Assembly (NCBI GenBank): GCA_028554755.1
Contig: JAPTOF010000015.1
Span: 12,163,501-12,227,500, forward strand
Length of the DNA stretch: 64,000 bases
Reading direction: 5' to 3'
Source: Cordia subcordata
Lineage: Eukaryota > Streptophyta > Magnoliopsida > Boraginales > Cordiaceae
Shown here: in pieces, positions 35,856 through 48,551 of the stretch
Layout: every line of letters starts with the position of its first letter
Position numbering within the stretch: the first letter of the stretch is position 1
The notes under the pieces: generated by a model
Told to the model about the DNA's origin: nothing
The model's input: the letters and a program-made list of their open reading frames with translations, nothing else
The model's database searches: none
Program-made: the position numbers and the translations under genes

Positions 35856-36558
35856 TGATCTCTTTGGCTTATTTTTAAGTGGCATTACACAAACCTAAAG
35901 CTAAAAAAGGTTGAAAAATCAAAAACTCCAAATTGAAGCTTTTATATAAAGCTTCTGAAAATCTATTTTTACATTGAGTCATAAATTGTTTTTGTCCATT
36001 TTTTCTCAAAAATACTATCCATATATTTTAAAGTTTAATATTACTTTAAAAATAACTAAAAGCTCAACTCCTAAAAACAAGGCCAAATAAGTAACAACTT
36101 TTATTTAATAATACATTTAAAGTTTTACAACTCAATAACTAAAATCTCACAGACAGGCAAAACAGAGCCTTAGTTATTAGCTAAAGTATTAGTTTATTAT
36201 CTATTATTTATTATTTATTATCCATGCATGAACTTTATTTTTAACTTAGAAATTAATAATTAGCGATGAGTTAATGCTTAATTTGGGAATTTACTTTATG
36301 ATAAATTAATTCTTAAAATAAAATCTTTTGTGAATTTCAAACCATTCATTTTTTGATTTGTGATTTGCTACTAAAATAAACAATTTCGGCTAGATTTCCA
36401 ACCTTTAACTAAAATAAATAAATTCAACTAGAATTTTTCCGTTAAAACTAAATCAAACTCATCATAACACGAAATATAAAAGTGTTAAGATAGTACTAGA
36501 AGAAACCAAAAAACAAAAAATGAGGGGTAGAGTGGGAAGAGATACTTGGAGTAAAATC

Positions 36559-36807
36559 TATAAGTTATCACTTCATCTAAAAATTTAATTTTATAGAAAG
36601 GATTTGATTATATTTACTTAACACGCCCTGTTACGTGCAGTATGATTTATTTAGAGTTTGCATTTGAATAATTTAATATTTTTAAATGGATGATGGTTAG
36701 TTTTAAATATAAGACTGTTTGGTTTTTATGCTCTGATTCCATATTAATTTATCACCTCATCTAAATGCTTAAATTCATAGAGATAATTTAATTATATTCA
36801 CTTAACA
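36559..36807 (-). mobile_element. TRIM copy 4, ~249 bp, older
   Basis: Two LTR-like ends (ATCACTTCATCTAAA and ATCACCTCATCTAAA) surround the same interior (ATGATTTATTTAGAGTTTGC) and the degenerate primer site TGGAATCAGAGC on the minus strand near 36740-36751. The flanks AAATC and GAATC match at four of five. Confidence 0.7.
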
Positions 36808-36850
36808 GAATCACCATAGGTCAAGCACAAGTGAACCTTTTAATAAACTA

Positions 36851-36922
36851 GAGTGTTTGGCTTTGCTTATTTCACGTGTTTATAGGCACCTAAATAGTAA
36901 AAAAACAAAACCAAACACCCTC
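36851..36922. mobile_element. Mini-MITE copy 2 (72 bp)
   Basis: The ends GAGTGTTTGGCTTTGCTTAT and, on the minus strand, GAGGGTGTTTGG belong to the family at 32918 and 49056. The right flank is TAA; the left flank is not a clean match. It lies about 40 bp beyond TRIM copy 4. Confidence 0.65.
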
Positions 36923-36925
36923 TAA

Positions 36926-37426
36926 ATTTATAACCCGGTTCAAGAACTTGTATTATATCACTAGACTTACCCCCCCAAACCAACCTCCAACAGTACCCAC
37001 ACATGCACGTGCCCATAAATGGATGTTTCCTATATGTTTTGGATATTCCTGGATGTCTTACTTATTCTACGACTAATATGTGTTTAATTCACGCGTGCTT
37101 TATCTAAGGCTACAATGTGAAAACGCAATGCACCATGGCTCAAAAATAAAGTACGAGCTTTGAGTGGTTGCTTTTGCTATGCAAATCCCAAGGCACAGAT
37201 GGTTACGTAACCTCTTTATTGATTTACAGCAAACCCTTTTGGGGAGATGTTGATCACTCATCCAACGCGTCCACCTTAAGTAACACAATCAAGCAAGGCA
37301 CGACTCATTTTACAAGAGCAAATAAAAGCTAAGTTTGATTCAATTTTCAAAAGGCAATGCTCATGCAGGGTAACATAAATTAAACTTTCCCATATCGAGC
37401 TTAAAGTGCGTTAAACTCATGTAGTG
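36926..37426. other. Intergenic, nothing recognised
   Basis: No coding frame or bounded repeat was seen. Confidence 0.45.
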
Positions 37427-38110
<684 letters not shown>

Positions 38111-39430
38111 CGTTAGCTAAATATCCATTATTGATTTTGATGATGAAAATATATGTATTATTTGACTAAATAGCTTCTTGTGAAAATGAGATGATATCTA
38201 GTTGAAGTTTTGAAAGATTGAAGAAAATGTGCAAAAAGTATTATTTGAAGAAAGAGAAGGTGAGAAGGCATAAGAGGAGAACAGAAGTCATAAGGGGTAC
38301 CGAACATTATTTTCTTTCTTGCTCTCTTTGTGAAATGCCTATATATTGAGTGGACTTGGCTCAAATTCTCTTTTTCTTGTTCAAAGCGAAATTTTCAAAG
38401 TCTTGCACATTTGATGTAACCTTTGCACAAATGTATTTGAATGCACACATAGAGGTAAAATGAGTTTTTGGGGTATTTCAAATCACAACATATGTTTACA
38501 AATTTTGACAAAACGATTTAGTGTTGTGAAAATTGCACTTAAAATGATTTTTGCAAAACTCTGGCTTTACTTCACAATCTGGAGTGGCCGGACCCCTCAG
38601 TCGGTTGACCGGCTGACCTGGGTGGGTTGCCCGACCAAAACAAAAAGGTGAAGAAAAAGTCGGACCCCCTAGCCGGTCGACCGGCTAACGCGTCCTGCCT
38701 AGTCAGAGAAGGAAAGGGGATAGCTGAACGAGCCAGCTAGTCGACCGGCTGAACAGGTGCTGTAATAAATGCACTAGCCGTTTATTATCGTTCTGGCTGA
38801 AAAATTCATTTCTTCTTCATCTACCAAATCCCTAACCCCCAAAATCTCTTTAAATACTCATTTAATACACATTCTAATTAATCAATTGAAGTGTGCTAAA
38901 GTGTTTATCATCATACAATCTATCTTTGAGCCATTCTTGCAATATATTTGAGCTTTCAAGAGCTTATTCATCTTCTTCTTGAAGAAAATTTCAGATTCAA
39001 TCTTTTCTTAATTCTTGAGTATATACACACTTTGAGAGCTATAAACTTTGTAAGATTTATTCTTTAAAGCTTGTAAAGTGTGGGGAAATCCTAAAGAGTA
39101 AATCTCTTGGGTTCTTTAAAATTGGGCTTCAAAGAGATTGTAAGAACTTGGTTTGTACTTCACCAAGATTTGAAGAAGCATCTTAATGGAGATTTTTGAA
39201 GTCCTAAGGGGAACATCCTTGGGCGGTGGATGTAGGCTTGGCCAAACTACCTTAAATCATTTGTTTCTCCTCTCCTTATACTTCCATTTTTATACTTCCT
39301 TATTTTGATTACATTGTGTTTGATATATTGATTGTTAGAAGTTGTAAATTTTCTGAGAATTGCTTAAAGCGAAAATTAGTACTTATATCTTAATTCACCT
39401 CCCCCCCCTCTTAAGATGTTTGCACCCACA
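38111..39430 (+). repeat. 5' LTR of SIRE-type element (~1.32 kb)
   Basis: Starts CGTTAGCTAAAT (expected TG decayed to CG) and ends GCACCCACA just before the primer site. Near-identical over its whole length to 46724-48045, with scattered substitutions. Contains three copies of a palindrome related to AGCCGGTCGACCGGCT. Confidence 0.9.
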
Positions 39431-39432
39431 AT

Positions 39433-39444
39433 TGGTATCAGAGC
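39433..39444 (+). other. Primer-binding site (tRNA-iMet type), intact
   Basis: TGGTATCAGAGC, a perfect match to the standard plant copia site, two bases after the LTR end. Confidence 0.92.
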
Positions 39445-39490
39445 TAGGGTTCTACATATAGTTTAACCACTAGTAGAATTTCTAGCAAAT

Positions 39491-41145
39491 ATGGAGGGAA
39501 TTTCTATTAAACAAGCACCCCCTTTTGATGGAACAAATTGTGCATTTTTGGAAAATGAGGATGAAAGTGTTTATACAATCACATGATTATAAAGTTTAGA
39601 AAATCATAGAAAATGGGCCTACCTTACCTACAAAATTAGAGAGTGATAGGAGAATACCCAAACTGGAAAATGAATAGAATGATGAAGATATTAAATTATT
39701 TGAATTAAATCAAAAAGCATTACATTATTTATTCAATGCTATGAATGCCACCGAGTTTGCTAAAGTAATGGGGTACACTTCGGCTAAAGAATTTTGGGAC
39801 CAACTAGAAGTAACTTATGAAGGAACTAGCCAAGTGAAAGAATCTAGGATTGCTATGCTTGTACTTAGATATGAATTATTCAAGATGCTTCCAAATGAAA
39901 ATGTTGAGCAAATGTTTTCTAGATTTGTTGAAATTACTAATGGTTTGAAAGCTCTTGGCAAGGATTATTCTAATGTAGAGAAGGTAAGAAAAGTGCTAAG
40001 GAGCTTGGCATCATCATGGCAACCTAAAGTCACGGCAATAAAGGAAGCAAAGGACTTGAATACATTGGAGCTCAACGAGCTCATTGGGTCAGTCATGACT
40101 CATGAGCTTGAGATAAATGATCATGAAGAAGAAGAGAAGAAAGCAAAGAAGTCCATTGCCCTTGTTGCATCAAAATACCCATCAAGTGACGATGAGGAAG
40201 ATGATGAGGACCCGGAAGATGAAGAAATTGCACTTCTAGCCCGAAATTTCAAAAGATTTATGAAATTTAGAAAGATGAGAAAAGGGGCTTCTTCAAGCAA
40301 CACAAATTGGAAGAAGAAAGGAAAAGAAGGCAAAGAGTTCAAAAAGATAAAAGATGCAAAAGATGAATTGAAGTGCTTTAATTGCAACAAGTCGAGACAT
40401 ATAAAAGCAAATTGTCCTAAGCTTTCAAAGAATAAGAAAGGTAAGGCGCTCAAGGCCACGTGGGACTTCTCTGAAACCGAAGAAGATGAGGAACAGCATC
40501 ATGAGGTAACCAACTTTTGCCTCATGGCCAATGAGGATAAGGTACTATCTTCACCTTCTTCATCTATTCTTTATTCATCTAGTGCAGAAGAGGAAGAGGA
40601 ATATAGTTTTGATGAACTAAAAGATGCATTTGCTAAATTACATGATGATTTATCCTTAGCATTGGCAAAAAACAAGCAAATGCATAAAAGTTTGAAACTT
40701 GCTCTTAATGAAAAGGAAATTTTGGAAAATAAAAATGCTTCTCTTATTGAAAAAAATAGACATCCTAGAAAAGGAAAATGATTCATATGCCGAAGATTTT
40801 GTAAATATTGAAAAAGAGGTTAAAGATTTAAAACTGAAAAATATGGACTTGAATGGAATTGTTCAAAAGTTTACAAATAGCAAAGAAAATTTTGAAAAGC
40901 TTCTTGGAAGTCAAAAAATGCCTTTTGATAAGAGTAATATTAGATACAAACCTAGTATTAATCAAAAGTATTTCAAGGCTTCTACCTCTACATCCTCCTC
41001 TTTACCAAGGTCAAATGTTATTTGTACCTATTGTGAAAAGAAAGGACATGTATCTACTCATTGTTATTACAAGAAAATTCGTGATAAAGGATCACATGTT
41101 CCGTATTGGCAAAGACCTAAATGGGTGATCAAAAACAAAAATTAA
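39491..41145 (+). pseudogene. gag: gag of SIRE-type copia, decayed
   Basis: The first ATG is at 39491 (MEGISIKQAPPFDG). A one-base gain near 39545 shifts the frame, and two tryptophan codons have become TAG (39597-39599, 39675-39677). The main open part (39741-40781) holds the copia gag domain (FWDQLEVTYEGTS), an acidic segment and a canonical CX2CX4HX4C knuckle, CFNCNKSRHIKANC. An extra A in a run near 40750 shifts the frame again. The continuation (to 41145) has a coiled coil and a second knuckle, CTYCEKKGHVSTHC. SIRE-type gags are long and coiled-coil rich, as here. Gag would have formed the particle around the RNA. Confidence 0.88.
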
Positions 41146-41245
41146 ACTAACGCCAAAGACCCAAGGTGTTGGGGACCCCAAAATAAAGAATTGCATTTGA
41201 ATTTCATGTGTATAGGTATGTAATAAAAGCAATTCAAGCAAAATA

Positions 41246-44200
41246 AAATGGATCTTGGATAGTGGTTGTTCCAAGCACATGACGGGGAACTCTTCACTTT
41301 TCTACAAACTAAAAAGGTCAAAAGGAGGAGACGTTACCTTTGAGGACAATGGCAAAGGAAAAATTATTGGAAAAGGAAGCATTGGTAATGAAAACTCTCT
41401 TGCTTTACACAATGTCCTACTAGTAGAGGGTCTAAAATTTAATCTACTTAGCATTAGTCAATTATGTGACAAAGGTCATCAAGTTGTTTTTCAATCTTCT
41501 AAATGCCTTGTATATGAACGTGGAAATGATAATGTGTTATTCGTAGCTAAAAGAAATGAAAATGTTTACACTGTTGAAATTGATCAACTTATATGTCAAC
41601 ATATTAAATGTTTATCCGTTGTGCATGATAATGCTTGGTTATGGCATAGAAGATTAAGACATGCTAGCACGAGCTTATTAAATGATTTATCAAAGCATGA
41701 TCTATTTAGAGACCTACCAAAGCTAAAATTTGAAAAAGATAAAATTTGTGATGCTTGTTAACTAGGAAAACAACATAAGACATCCTTCAAATCCCTAAAT
41801 AAAGTTTCAACAAATAGAGCATTACAACTATTATATATGGATTTGTTTGGACCCATTGATGTGGCAAGCTTAGGAGGATCTAGGTATACATTTGTTGTAG
41901 TTGATGATTACACTAGATTTACATGGGTCATGTTTCTTGCACATAAAAATGATGCCTTCAATGAATTTGCAAGATTGTGTAGAAAAGTGTAAAATGAGAA
42001 AGGCTATTTTATAACTTGCATCTGTAGTGATAATGGTACTGAATATGTGAATACTCCTTTCATGAACTTTTGTGATGAACATGGCATTGAGCATAACTTC
42101 TCAGCCCCTCGTACTCCTCAACAAAATGGGGTAGTAGAGAGGAAGAATCGTACATTATGAGAAATGGCAAGGACTATGCTAAAAAAACACAACTTGCCAA
42201 CATATTTTTGGAGTGAAGCCATAAATACTACATGCTATGTGCAAAATAAAGTATTGATTAGACCTATCTTAAACAAAACTCCATATGAACAATGGCATGG
42301 CAAAACACCTAAAATATCCCACTTCAAGGTATTTGGTTGTAAATGTTTTATCCTAAATACTAAGGACTACTTAAGAAAATTTGACGCTAAATCTGATGAA
42401 GGAATATTCTTAGGTTATTCCACTAAGAGCAAAGCATATAGGGTATATAATAAAAGAACTCTTGTTGTGGAAGAATCAATACATGTTACATTTGATGAGA
42501 CTAATCCATTTGAGCCGAGAAAGAAAGTTGATGATGTAGGCTATCTTTTGAAAAAGACAACACTTGAAGATCCAACTCCAAAAGACAACAAAAAATAAAC
42601 AAAGCAAGAAGATGAACATCAAAGGAGGTCTCAAGCCAATGAGGAGAACACACAATGCTCAAACAAAGGAAATGTTGAAAAAGAACCTCAAGAAGACTTA
42701 CCAAAGAGTTGGAAGTTTGTAAGAAACCATCCTCAAGACCTTATCCTCGATGATCCAAATGAAGGTGTAAGAACTAGGCGTAATATTAGTACTTTTTGTG
42801 AGCATCATGCATTTATCTCTCATATAGAACCCAAAAATGTAAAAAAAAGCTCTACTTGATGAAAATTGGAAAATTGCCATGCAAGAAGAACTTAATCAAT
42901 TTGAGAGAAATAAAGTATGGAAGCTAGTTGAAAGGCCTAAAGATAGACCGCTAATAGGAACTAAATGGGTATTCAGAAACAAACTAGATGAAGCCGGAAT
43001 AATGACTAGGAATAAGGCTAGACTAGTTGCATAAGGATACAATCAAGAAGAAGGAATTGATTACGATGAAACCTATGCTCCTGTAGCTAGACTTGAATCC
43101 AATTCGTATGTTAATTGCATTTGCATGTCACGTGGACTTTAAGCTTTGTCAAATGGATGTGAAAAGTGCATTTTTAAATGGATTCATTGAAGAAGAAATT
43201 TATATTGAACAACCCCCTGGTTTTGAAGATTCTTGCTTTCCTAATAATGTTTTTAAACTAGAAAAGGCTTTATACGGTTTAAAGCAAGCTCCTAGAGCTT
43301 GGTTTGAAAGATTTAGTGGATTTTTGGTAGAAAATAATTTTGAAAGAGGAAGAGTTTATTCAACCTTATTTATCAAAAGAAAAGACAATGACATTCTACT
43401 TGTCCAAATCTATGTGGATGATATAATTTTTGGTGCTACTAATATTTCTTTATGTGAGAATTTTTCAAAGTGCATGCACAAGGAATTTAAGATGAGCATG
43501 ATGGAAGAATTAACCTTCTTCCTTGGACTACAAATCAAACAAGCAAAAGAGTGGATCTTTATAAATCAAGCCAAATACACCAAGGAAATTATCAAGAAAT
43601 TTGGACTTGAAGATGCAAAGGAGATTGGAACTCCCATGAGCCTCTCACCAAAACTAGATAAATATGAGAAGGGTAAATCGGTAGACGAGAAGAAATATAG
43701 AGGTATGATCGATAGCCTATTATATTTAACTGCCTCTAGACCTGATATCATGTTTGCAGTATGCTTATGTGCTAGATTTCAATCTAATCCTAAAGAAACT
43801 CACTTAACAGCTGTAAAAAGAATCATTAGATATCTTAAGGGAACAATTGATCTAGGGCTTTGGTATGCAAAAGGAACGTCATTTGATCTATGTGATTTTT
43901 CTGATGTTGACTATGCTGGTTGCAAAATAGATCGTAAGAGCACTAGTGTAACATGCCAATTCCTAAGACATTCCTTAGTATCTTGGTCTTGTAGGAAACA
44001 AAATAGTGCTGCTATTTCTACTACCGAAACTGAATATATTGTAGCTGGTAGTTGTGTGGCTCAAATTTTGTGGATGAAACAAAATTTACTTGATTATGGA
44101 TTGAAGTATGATCATGTTCCTATATATTGTGACAATACTAGTGCAATTAATTTCACTAAAAACCCAATTCAAGAATACTAGTGCAATTAATCTCACTAAA

Positions 44201-44395
44201 AACCCAATTCAACATTCAAGAACGAAGCATATTGAGATTAGGCGCCATTTCATTAGAGATCATGTACAAAAAGGTGATATAATACTTCAATTTTTTGATA
44301 CTTTACATCAAGTTGCTGATATTCTTACTAAACCTTTGTATGAGGATCAATTTTGCAAGATTAGGAGAGAGATTGGAATGATAAAATGTGGTTAA
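41246..44395 (+). pseudogene. pol: pol (PR-IN-RT-RH) of SIRE-type copia, decayed
   Basis: The protease starts with an intact D-S-G (LDSGCSKHMTG, about 41255). Integrase keeps the HHCC finger (WHRRLRH, CDAC) and catalytic surroundings (MDLFGP, CSDNGTEY, NGVVERKNRT). RT has WVFRNKLDE, QMDVKSAFLNGF, YGLKQAPRAW and an intact YVDD. RNase H has DYAGCKIDRKST and TTETEYIVAGS. Breaks are stops at 41759, 41990, 42158 and 43032, a run of extra A near 42840, an extra A near 43103, and a 40-bp tandem duplication (44134 and 44174) that shifts the RNase H frame. The reading ends at 44395. Several catalytic centres survive as sequence, but the polyprotein does not. Confidence 0.92.
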
Positions 44396-44400
44396 ATTGC

Positions 44401-44438
<38 letters not shown>
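44401..44438. repeat. (AT)n(GT)n microsatellite after pol
   Basis: Seven AT units then a GT run, directly after the pol stop. Confidence 0.95.
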
Positions 44439-44801
44439 TTATGTGGCTTGGGTATGAAAAATAAGCAATTTGTGCACTTTCTGACCTAGCCGGTCGACCG
44501 ACTGAGGCCTTAGGCGTCCGGCTAAAACACAATTTTTGATAAGCTCTCTGATCCGGCCGGTCAACCCCCCGCGACCAGTCGGTCGACCGGCTGAATGTGG
44601 ACAGGGTTAAAAATTGGGGTTTTCACCCCAAATTCACTTCATTCACTCAATTTCTCTAAACCCTAGCCGAAATTTCTCCAAAACCCATATCAAATTCTTC
44701 AATTTTCAACCGTTTTCTTCCAAAATTCTTCCTATAATTTGCTTAATCACTTCAAAAAACCAAGTTTTTACCGATCAATCTTGCAAAAACAACACGAAAT
44801 T

Positions 44802-46190
44802 ATGGTGAATCCGAGAGGAAGAGGTCAAGCACGTGGGAGAAAAGGGAAGAGGCCAAGAACACAATCTCTTCCACCACCACCACCTCCGGTATCCAAGATT
44901 CAAGGCAAGCAATCGATTTTGTACGGTAAATATATCGTAGACTCTGATTTTGCTGCCACCAATATCTTGCCATTATTTGATAAATGGTCTACATTTCTAC
45001 ATCTGCATTGTGATGTGCAAGATAAATTAGTAATTGAGTTTCATGAAAATCTTGAGATACATAATAGAAGTCCAAAACTTGAGTTATCTTCTACCGTCTG
45101 TGGGATAAATTTTGTGCTTAAGCAGGAAACTTTACATGACATATTTAATATACCTGTTAATGGGGAAGGCCACTACAATAGTCAAGGATGGCCAGAAGGA
45201 ATTAAGGGAACTGGCATCCCGGGTGAAGTCATAGAATATATGTGGAAGAATGTAGGGCCTAAGAATCCAAATTTAATTCTTCCATTATTGAGAGATGTTG
45301 ATGTTAATACGAGACTTGCTTTTAAAATCATGAGTGAAGTAATTCTCCCTAGGAATATCAATGATGGAAAAATTTCGATCATGGATGCTTATATCTACTG
45401 TAGCCTTAGGGAGAAAAAGGAGATAGCTGTGCCTTTCCTAATCCTTCAACATATGTTGCATATTAGTGGAAAGGATGGAGGAAAAATGACCACTCCTGGG
45501 TATGGTATGGCCTTAATGCATATTTTCTCACATTTCAACATATCGTCAAATGCTCCATATAGAGAGTTTGCTTGGAATTTTAATATGTTGTACATGAACT
45601 TCATGGGCATTTACTGGTATAATGAGGAGCCCATAAATAGAGAGACCTTCAAAAATTTGCCCCAAAGCACTCTAGCTGCAATTAAGCATAGGACTAAGAA
45701 GGGCACCACTTTCACCGATCCTGTCTTTGGTCCCACTGCACAAAACCTTGATGATATACTTAGCGGGGTAGACATCACACTTGAAGAAGATGAAGGGTCG
45801 AAAATTGAAGGTCATCCCGACATAGGCATACCAGGAACAACACCCATGGATGTTAGCACCTCTGAAGAAGAGGAAAATACTGAGGAGGCTAGTCTTAGGT
45901 GAGTAATGAGAGAATCTAGGGAGCAAGTGCATATTGATGAGCAACGCCGAAGAGAAATTCATCGTGGTGCTGGTTCTAGCTCGGTGGGTCAACAAGAAGA
46001 CCCTTCCTTGATGGCTCAGATTCTGTCACAGTTGCAGGCATTAAACACTGTTATGGGCGAAATGAGGGCCACCATGACAAGCCAATGGGACGAGCTCACT
46101 GTTTGGAGGCAACACATTGAATCAGAAGTGGCTTCTATGATATCAGACATGAGAGAATACTTCAAGGATCACCATGATCGCGCGCCTTGA
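44802..46190 (+). pseudogene. Third ORF of SIRE-type element, putative-plant-transposon-protein-like
   Basis: From the ATG at 44802 (MVNPRGRGQARGRKGKRP), 366 codons are open to a TGA at 45900-45902. The same frame then continues 95 codons to 46190, so the ancestral product was probably about 460 aa. The order is a basic RG-rich start, a proline run (PPPPPP), a globular region with DFAATNILPLF, STVCGINFVLKQETLHDIF and PYREFAWNFNMLY, an acidic segment (TSEEEENTEE), and a predicted helical coiled tail after the stop. The globular pattern resembles the 'putative plant transposon protein' family found in plant retroelements; this assignment is from memory of the family pattern. I see no signal peptide or membrane segment, so it does not look like the env-like ORF of SIRE1. 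It is better preserved than gag-pol. Confidence 0.65.
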
Positions 46191-46723
46191 TTTTCTTACT
46201 TCAGAAAAACATTTTTCATTCCACTTGAAAACAATTTTTTAGTTTTAGTTGACTTTCACATTCTTGACTTTGGTTAACAAGTTCTTTCTTTTATACATTC
46301 CTTACTTTCATTTATTTTCCTGCTTTTATATTGATTTTGATGATGCCAAAGGGGGAGAAAGAAGTAAATGGTGAATGGTATATGGTATATATAGAAGTAA
46401 ATGGTTAATGGTATATGGTATATATATGCGTTGTTGGCTAAATGATCAGTTGATTGAATTGGTTGGTTGAATGGTATATATATGTGTTGTTGGTTGATTA
46501 ATGATATACTTTATGGTTTGTTGATATGTTCACTTGTTTGGATATGGCTATTTGTTTGATGAGTTGATTATTGCTGAAACATGTCTTTAATATGCATGAG
46601 TTTAAACTTGATAAGTGGAAGCATTTTCCCAAAATACACTTTTTAAAAGAATGCATATATTAAGAAGGAGTACTTTTGTCTCATTTCTTAAAAAAATTTT
46701 GTTATCATCAAAAAGGGGGAGAT
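46191..46723 (+). other. 3' untranslated part of SIRE-type element with two purine tracts
   Basis: Holds a distal purine tract (AAAGGGGGAGAAAGAAG, about 46349) and the proximal one (AAAAGGGGGAGA, 46711-46722) abutting the 3' LTR. Tandem ATGGTATATGGTATATATA-like repeats lie at about 46370-46430. Confidence 0.75.
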
Positions 46724-48045
46724 TGTTAGCTAAATATTCATTATTGATTTTAATGATGAAAATATATGCATTATTTGACTAAATAGCTTCTTGTGAAAAT
46801 GAGATGATATCTAGTTGAAGTTTTGAAAGATTGAAGAAAATGTGCAAAAAGTATTATTTGAAGAAAGAGAAGGTGAGAAGGCATAAGGAGGAGAAGAGAA
46901 GTCATAAGGGGTACTGAACATTATTTTCCTTCTTGCTCTCTTTGTGAAATACCTATATATTGAGTGGACTTGGCTCAAACTCTCTTTTTCTTGTTGAAAG
47001 CAAAATTTTCAAAGTCTTGCACATTTGATGTAACCTTTGCACAAATGTATTTGAATGCACACATAGAGGTAAAATGAGTTTTTGGGGTATTTCAAATCAC
47101 AACATATGTTTACAAATTTTTACAAAATGATTTAGTGTTGTGAAAATTGCACTTAAAATGATTTTTGCAAAACTCTGGCTTTACTTCACATTTTGGAGTG
47201 GCCGGACCCCCCAGCCGGTCAATCGGCTGACCTGGGTAGGTCGCCCGGCCAAAACAGAAAGGTGAAGAAAAAGCCGAACCCCCTAGCCGGTCGACCGGCT
47301 AAGGCGTCCGGCCTAGTCAGAGAAGGAAAGGGGATAGCCGGACGACCCAGCCGATCGACCGGCTGAACGGGTGCTGTAATAAATGCACTAGCCGTTTATT
47401 ACCGTTCTGGCTGAAAAATTCATTCCTTCTTCACCTACCAAATCCCTACCTCAAAAATCTCTTTAAATACTCATTCAATACACATTCTAATTAATCAATT
47501 GAAGTGTGCTAAAGTGTTTATCATCATACAATCTATCTTTGAGCCATTCTTGCAATATATTAGAGTTTTCAAGAGCTTATTCATCTTCTTCTTGAAGAAA
47601 ATTTCAGATTCAATCTTTTCTTAATTCTTGAGTATATACACACTTTGAGAGCTATAAACTTTGTGAGATTTATTATTTAAAGCTTGTAAAGTGTGGGGAA
47701 ATCCTAAAGAGTGAATCTCTTGGGTTCTTTGAAGTTGGGCTTCAAAGAGGTTGTAAGAACTTGGTTTGTGGTTCACCAAGATTTGAACAAGCATTTTAGT
47801 GGAGATTTTTTAAGTCCTAAGGAGAGCATCCTTGGGCGATGGATGTAGGCTTGGCCGAACTACCTTAAATCATTTGTTTCTTCTCTCCTTATACTTCCAT
47901 TTTTATACTTGCTTATTTTGTTTACATTGTGCTTGATATATTGATTGTTAGAAGTTGTAAATTTTCTAAGAATTGTTTAAAGCGAAAATTAGTACTTATA
48001 TCTTAATTCACCCTCCCCCCCCTCCCCTTTAAGATATTTGCACCA
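46724..48045 (+). repeat. 3' LTR of SIRE-type element (~1.32 kb)
   Basis: Starts TGTTAGCTAAAT and ends TTGCACCA. Direct copy of 38111-39430; carries three related palindromes at 47213, 47285 and 47349. Confidence 0.92.
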
Positions 48046-48052
48046 TTTAGTT

Positions 48053-48551
48053 TGTTGAAACAAACTAAGAAACACATAAAAGTATGTAGCAGAGAATTGT
48101 ATATTTTTTCTAAATAAGTATTTTTGTATAATGAAAGCTCCTTATATAGGAGAGGAGCCCTAATCTCGTAATAGTTACAGGTTCCTATAATCATGCTAAT
48201 CATATACATATAAAAGGTAATGAATCAATGTGTACAACAGAAATCTCCAATTAAGGAAATAGTTCCTATAATCTCTAATATAGTTGAATAGAAAAAGAAT
48301 AAACGACTCCATAATCAAGGGGTTTCTATATGTCCTGCTCAACTATAATTAGAGGGATAAAATCAAGGCTTAACCATAGGATTCACCTCCTTTAAAATGA
48401 GCAAGGAAAAGGATGAATGATTCATTCCAAAATACTCCATTCTCTATAGGTGGATCACTTTGGTATCATTGGCACCCTTCTAAAAAAGTATTCATTGGTT
48501 TACTCAAGGGTGCAATATGATCTTATTTGTAAACGTTTTAAGGGTTCAACA
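48053..48551 (-). repeat. LTR-like sequence, possible solo LTR (~499 bp)
   Basis: Begins TGTTGAAAC and ends GGGTTCAACA, so it has TGTTGAA-type inverted ends. A TATATAAGG-like motif lies on the minus strand near 48151-48160. No matching target duplication or primer site was found, so this is tentative. Confidence 0.35.

Larger units (their letters stand above)
38111..48045 (+). mobile_element. SIRE-lineage Ty1/copia retrotransposon, 9.9 kb, decayed
   Basis: Paired LTRs of about 1.32 kb, an exact tRNA-iMet primer site (39433-39444), gag with long coiled coil and two zinc knuckles, copia-order pol, an extra ORF after pol, and a purine tract (46711-46722) against the 3' LTR. Large size, gag style and a 3' extra ORF identify the SIRE/Maximus lineage. 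The element is broken by stops and frameshifts. The flanks (GGCAT left, TTTAG right) do not match, so no target duplication remains. Confidence 0.92.

Noticed and set aside
40121..40786. Antisense frames over gag (up to 112 codons, serine/phenylalanine rich)
   Set aside because: Mirror images of the lysine/glutamate-rich gag coiled coil; no independent evidence.
45672..45995. 107-codon antisense frame over the third ORF
   Set aside because: Shadow of the plus-strand frame, which has the family-like pattern.
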